A stretch of 6,848 bases of DNA, taken from NCBI GenBank assembly GCA_027357125.1, contig DAHVVW010000115.1, forward strand, positions 1 to 6,848, read 5' to 3'. Positions within the stretch are counted from its first letter, which is position 1. Each line of letters opens with the position of its first letter. Origin of the DNA: Clostridiales bacterium. GTDB taxonomy: Bacteria > Bacillota > Desulfitobacteriia > Desulfitobacteriales > Desulfitobacteriaceae. The notes below the pieces were generated by a model, which saw only the letters and a list, made by a program, of their open reading frames with translations, searched no databases and had not been told where the DNA came from. This document shows, piece after piece, positions 5,602 to 6,848 of this stretch. The translations under genes were made by a program, and so were the position numbers.

Positions 5602-6726
5602 ATGGCGGGCTTAACTTTTAAAAATGTCGTCAAAAAATATGACCAAAATGTTGTGGTACATGATTTTAACCTTGAAATTAAAGATAAAGAGTTTCTTGTT
5701 CTGGTTGGACCGTCAGGCTGTGGTAAGACTACGACTCTTAGAATGATTGCCGGGCTGGAAGAAATCACGAGCGGAGACTTGTATATCGGAGATCGTTTGG
5801 TGAACGATATTCCGCCTAAAGATCGCGATATTGCCATGGTATTTCAAAGCTATGCCCTTTATCCTCACATGAGTGTCTATGAAAATATGGCCTTTGGTTT
5901 AAAACTGCGGAAATTACCTAAAGTTGAGATTGACCGCCGCGTGAAAGAGGCGGCTCATATCCTTGATATTGAGCATTTATTGGAGCGCAAGCCCAAAGCT
6001 CTTTCCGGCGGGCAGCGGCAGCGGGTGGCCTTGGGACGCGCCATTGTGCGCGAGCCGCAGGTGTTTTTGATGGACGAGCCTTTATCGAACCTGGATGCCA
6101 AACTCCGGGTACAGATGCGGGCGGAGATTTCCAAGCTGCGTCACCGTCTGCAGACGACCGTTGTCTATGTCACGCATGATCAGACAGAAGCCATGACGAT
6201 GGGAGACCGGATCGTTGTCATGAAGGACGGGTATATTCAGCAGGTAGATACTCCGATGAACCTTTATAACCACCCCAGAAATATGTTTGTGGCTGGTTTT
6301 ATCGGATCTCCATCCATGAATTTTTTGAAAGTAAAGCTCGTGGAGGAAAATGGGCGTCTGTGGTTAGTGAACCCGGATTTTCGCTTGCCACCTCTTGAGG
6401 AACGTCGGGAAGCGTTGACTCCTTATATTGATAAAGAAATCATCTTTGGAATTCGCCCGGAGGCGGTCTATGATGACGCAGCTTTTCTGGAGGCTAATCC
6501 GGATTGGGTTGTGGATGTTCATGTCGATGTCCTTGAGCCGATGGGTGCTGAACACTACGTTTACTTCTCCCTGAATGGAGAAAATGTGATAGCCCGCCTC
6601 GACGCCACTAGTCAGGCTAAAGTATTGCAACGCCACACGCTTGCTTTTGATATGAGCATGGCTCGCTATTTTGACATGGAAACACAAGAAGTGATCCATC
6701 GTCCCGGCTATCAGACCAATTACTAA
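5602..6726 (+). CDS. ugpC: Sugar ABC transporter ATP-binding protein (MalK/UgpC/MsmX type)
   Basis: This is the cytoplasmic ATPase subunit of an ABC importer of the carbohydrate-uptake class (CUT1), 374 aa and full length. In order: Walker [10 protein letters not shown] (36-44), Q-loop Q82, signature LSGGQRQR (134-141), Walker B VFLMDEP (154-160) with catalytic E159, D-loop SNLD (162-165) and switch H192. A TOBE/MalK regulatory domain fills about 236-374, starting at GSPSMNF. The start is ATG 5602, with AGGAGGAGG (5587-5595) 6 nt upstream. The frame is open back to 5461, but that extension shows no family similarity and would bury this ribosome-binding site. No permease or binding-protein genes lie in the window. 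It may be a shared ATPase like B. subtilis MsmX, serving several sugar importers. The symbol reflects the usual automated name; glycerol-3-phosphate specificity is not shown. It lies just downstream of the pgi fragment and is followed by a hairpin. Confidence 0.93.
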   Translation: MAGLTFKNVVKKYDQNVVVHDFNLEIKDKEFLVLVGPSGCGKTTTLRMIAGLEEITSGDLYIGDRLVNDIPPKDRDIAMVFQSYALYPHMSVYENMAFGLKLRKLPKVEIDRRVKEAAHILDIEHLLERKPKALSGGQRQRVALGRAIVREPQVFLMDEPLSNLDAKLRVQMRAEISKLRHRLQTTVVYVTHDQTEAMTMGDRIVVMKDGYIQQVDTPMNLYNHPRNMFVAGFIGSPSMNFLKVKLVEENGRLWLVNPDFRLPPLEERREALTPYIDKEIIFGIRPEAVYDDAAFLEANPDWVVDVHVDVLEPMGAEHYVYFSLNGENVIARLDATSQAKVLQRHTLAFDMSMARYFDMETQEVIHRPGYQTNY

Positions 6727-6745
6727 AATAGCCCCTTTCCACAAA

Positions 6746-6775
6746 AACACGCTCAGCAAAAGGTCTGAGCGTGTT
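6746..6775 (+). terminator. Hairpin terminator after the ABC ATPase gene
   Basis: AACACGCTCAG (6746-6756) pairs perfectly with CTGAGCGTGTT (6765-6775), an 11-bp stem with an 8-nt loop, starting 20 bp after the stop. The tail (CGCTTATGTAT) is only modestly T-rich. A run of five A residues just before the stem (6743-6747) could serve as the T-tail for transcription coming from the other side. The last 70 bases of the window show no gene. Confidence 0.7.
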
Positions 6776-6848
6776 CGCTTATGTATGCCCGGCATGTGCA
6801 ATGAATCAAACCTTCGAGGATACTGAGTTGCAAAAGTAAACAGGCCTT

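Noticed and set aside
6364..6801. Long minus-strand frame opposite the end of the ABC ATPase
   Set aside because: It is antisense to a clearly conserved TOBE domain, has no recognisable motif and crosses the terminator hairpin.

Overview
The window looks like chromosomal DNA from an anaerobic, moderately low-GC Firmicute. A clostridial relative of the Desulfitobacterium/Desulfosporosinus type is my best guess, but this is inference. Supporting signs are strong purine-rich Shine-Dalgarno sequences (AGGAGGAG, GGGAGGGG, AGGAGGAGG), GTG starts, AT-rich consensus promoters, and a rubrerythrin of the 'reverse' layout typical of clostridia. No tRNA, rRNA, CRISPR array or intact insertion sequence was seen.

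Layout. (1) 1-791: a single-gene unit for a reverse rubrerythrin, with a near-consensus promoter, a palindrome over the -10 box and a 15-bp terminator hairpin. (2) 792-1162: gene-poor, with a short 3' gene relic (881-994) and a good promoter (1070-1098). (3) 1163-1862: an overlapping or adjacent MNT nucleotidyltransferase and HEPN pair, a toxin-antitoxin-type module, closed by a hairpin at 1887-1925. (4) 1926-2188: gene-poor, with only a doubtful short ORF. (5) 2189-3010: a DUF2889-like protein that appears to hold two copies of its domain. (6) 3018-5183, minus strand: a two-gene unit in which a headless D-2-hydroxyacid dehydrogenase is followed after 18 bp by an intact, cytoplasmic gamma-glutamyltransferase-like Ntn hydrolase. 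(7) 5184-5441, plus strand: the last 85 codons of glucose-6-phosphate isomerase, also headless. (8) 5602-6726: a complete MalK/UgpC/MsmX-type sugar ABC transporter ATPase with its own strong ribosome-binding site and a downstream hairpin.

How it fits together. The window is a series of small independent units rather than one pathway. The rubrerythrin serves peroxide and oxygen defence. The MNT/HEPN pair is accessory. The ATPase probably energises sugar permeases encoded elsewhere, since none are present here. The most striking structural feature is the head-to-head meeting of two truncated genes at about 5160-5186. This is the arrangement an inversion would leave, with one breakpoint in the dehydrogenase gene and one in pgi. 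A second notable point is the HEPN gene. Its best ribosome-binding site faces an ACG codon, and a single base change that is silent in the overlapping MNT gene would restore ATG. I found no clearly new multi-gene system. The leads are the breakpoint, the HEPN start, the duplicated DUF2889 protein and a few gene relics.
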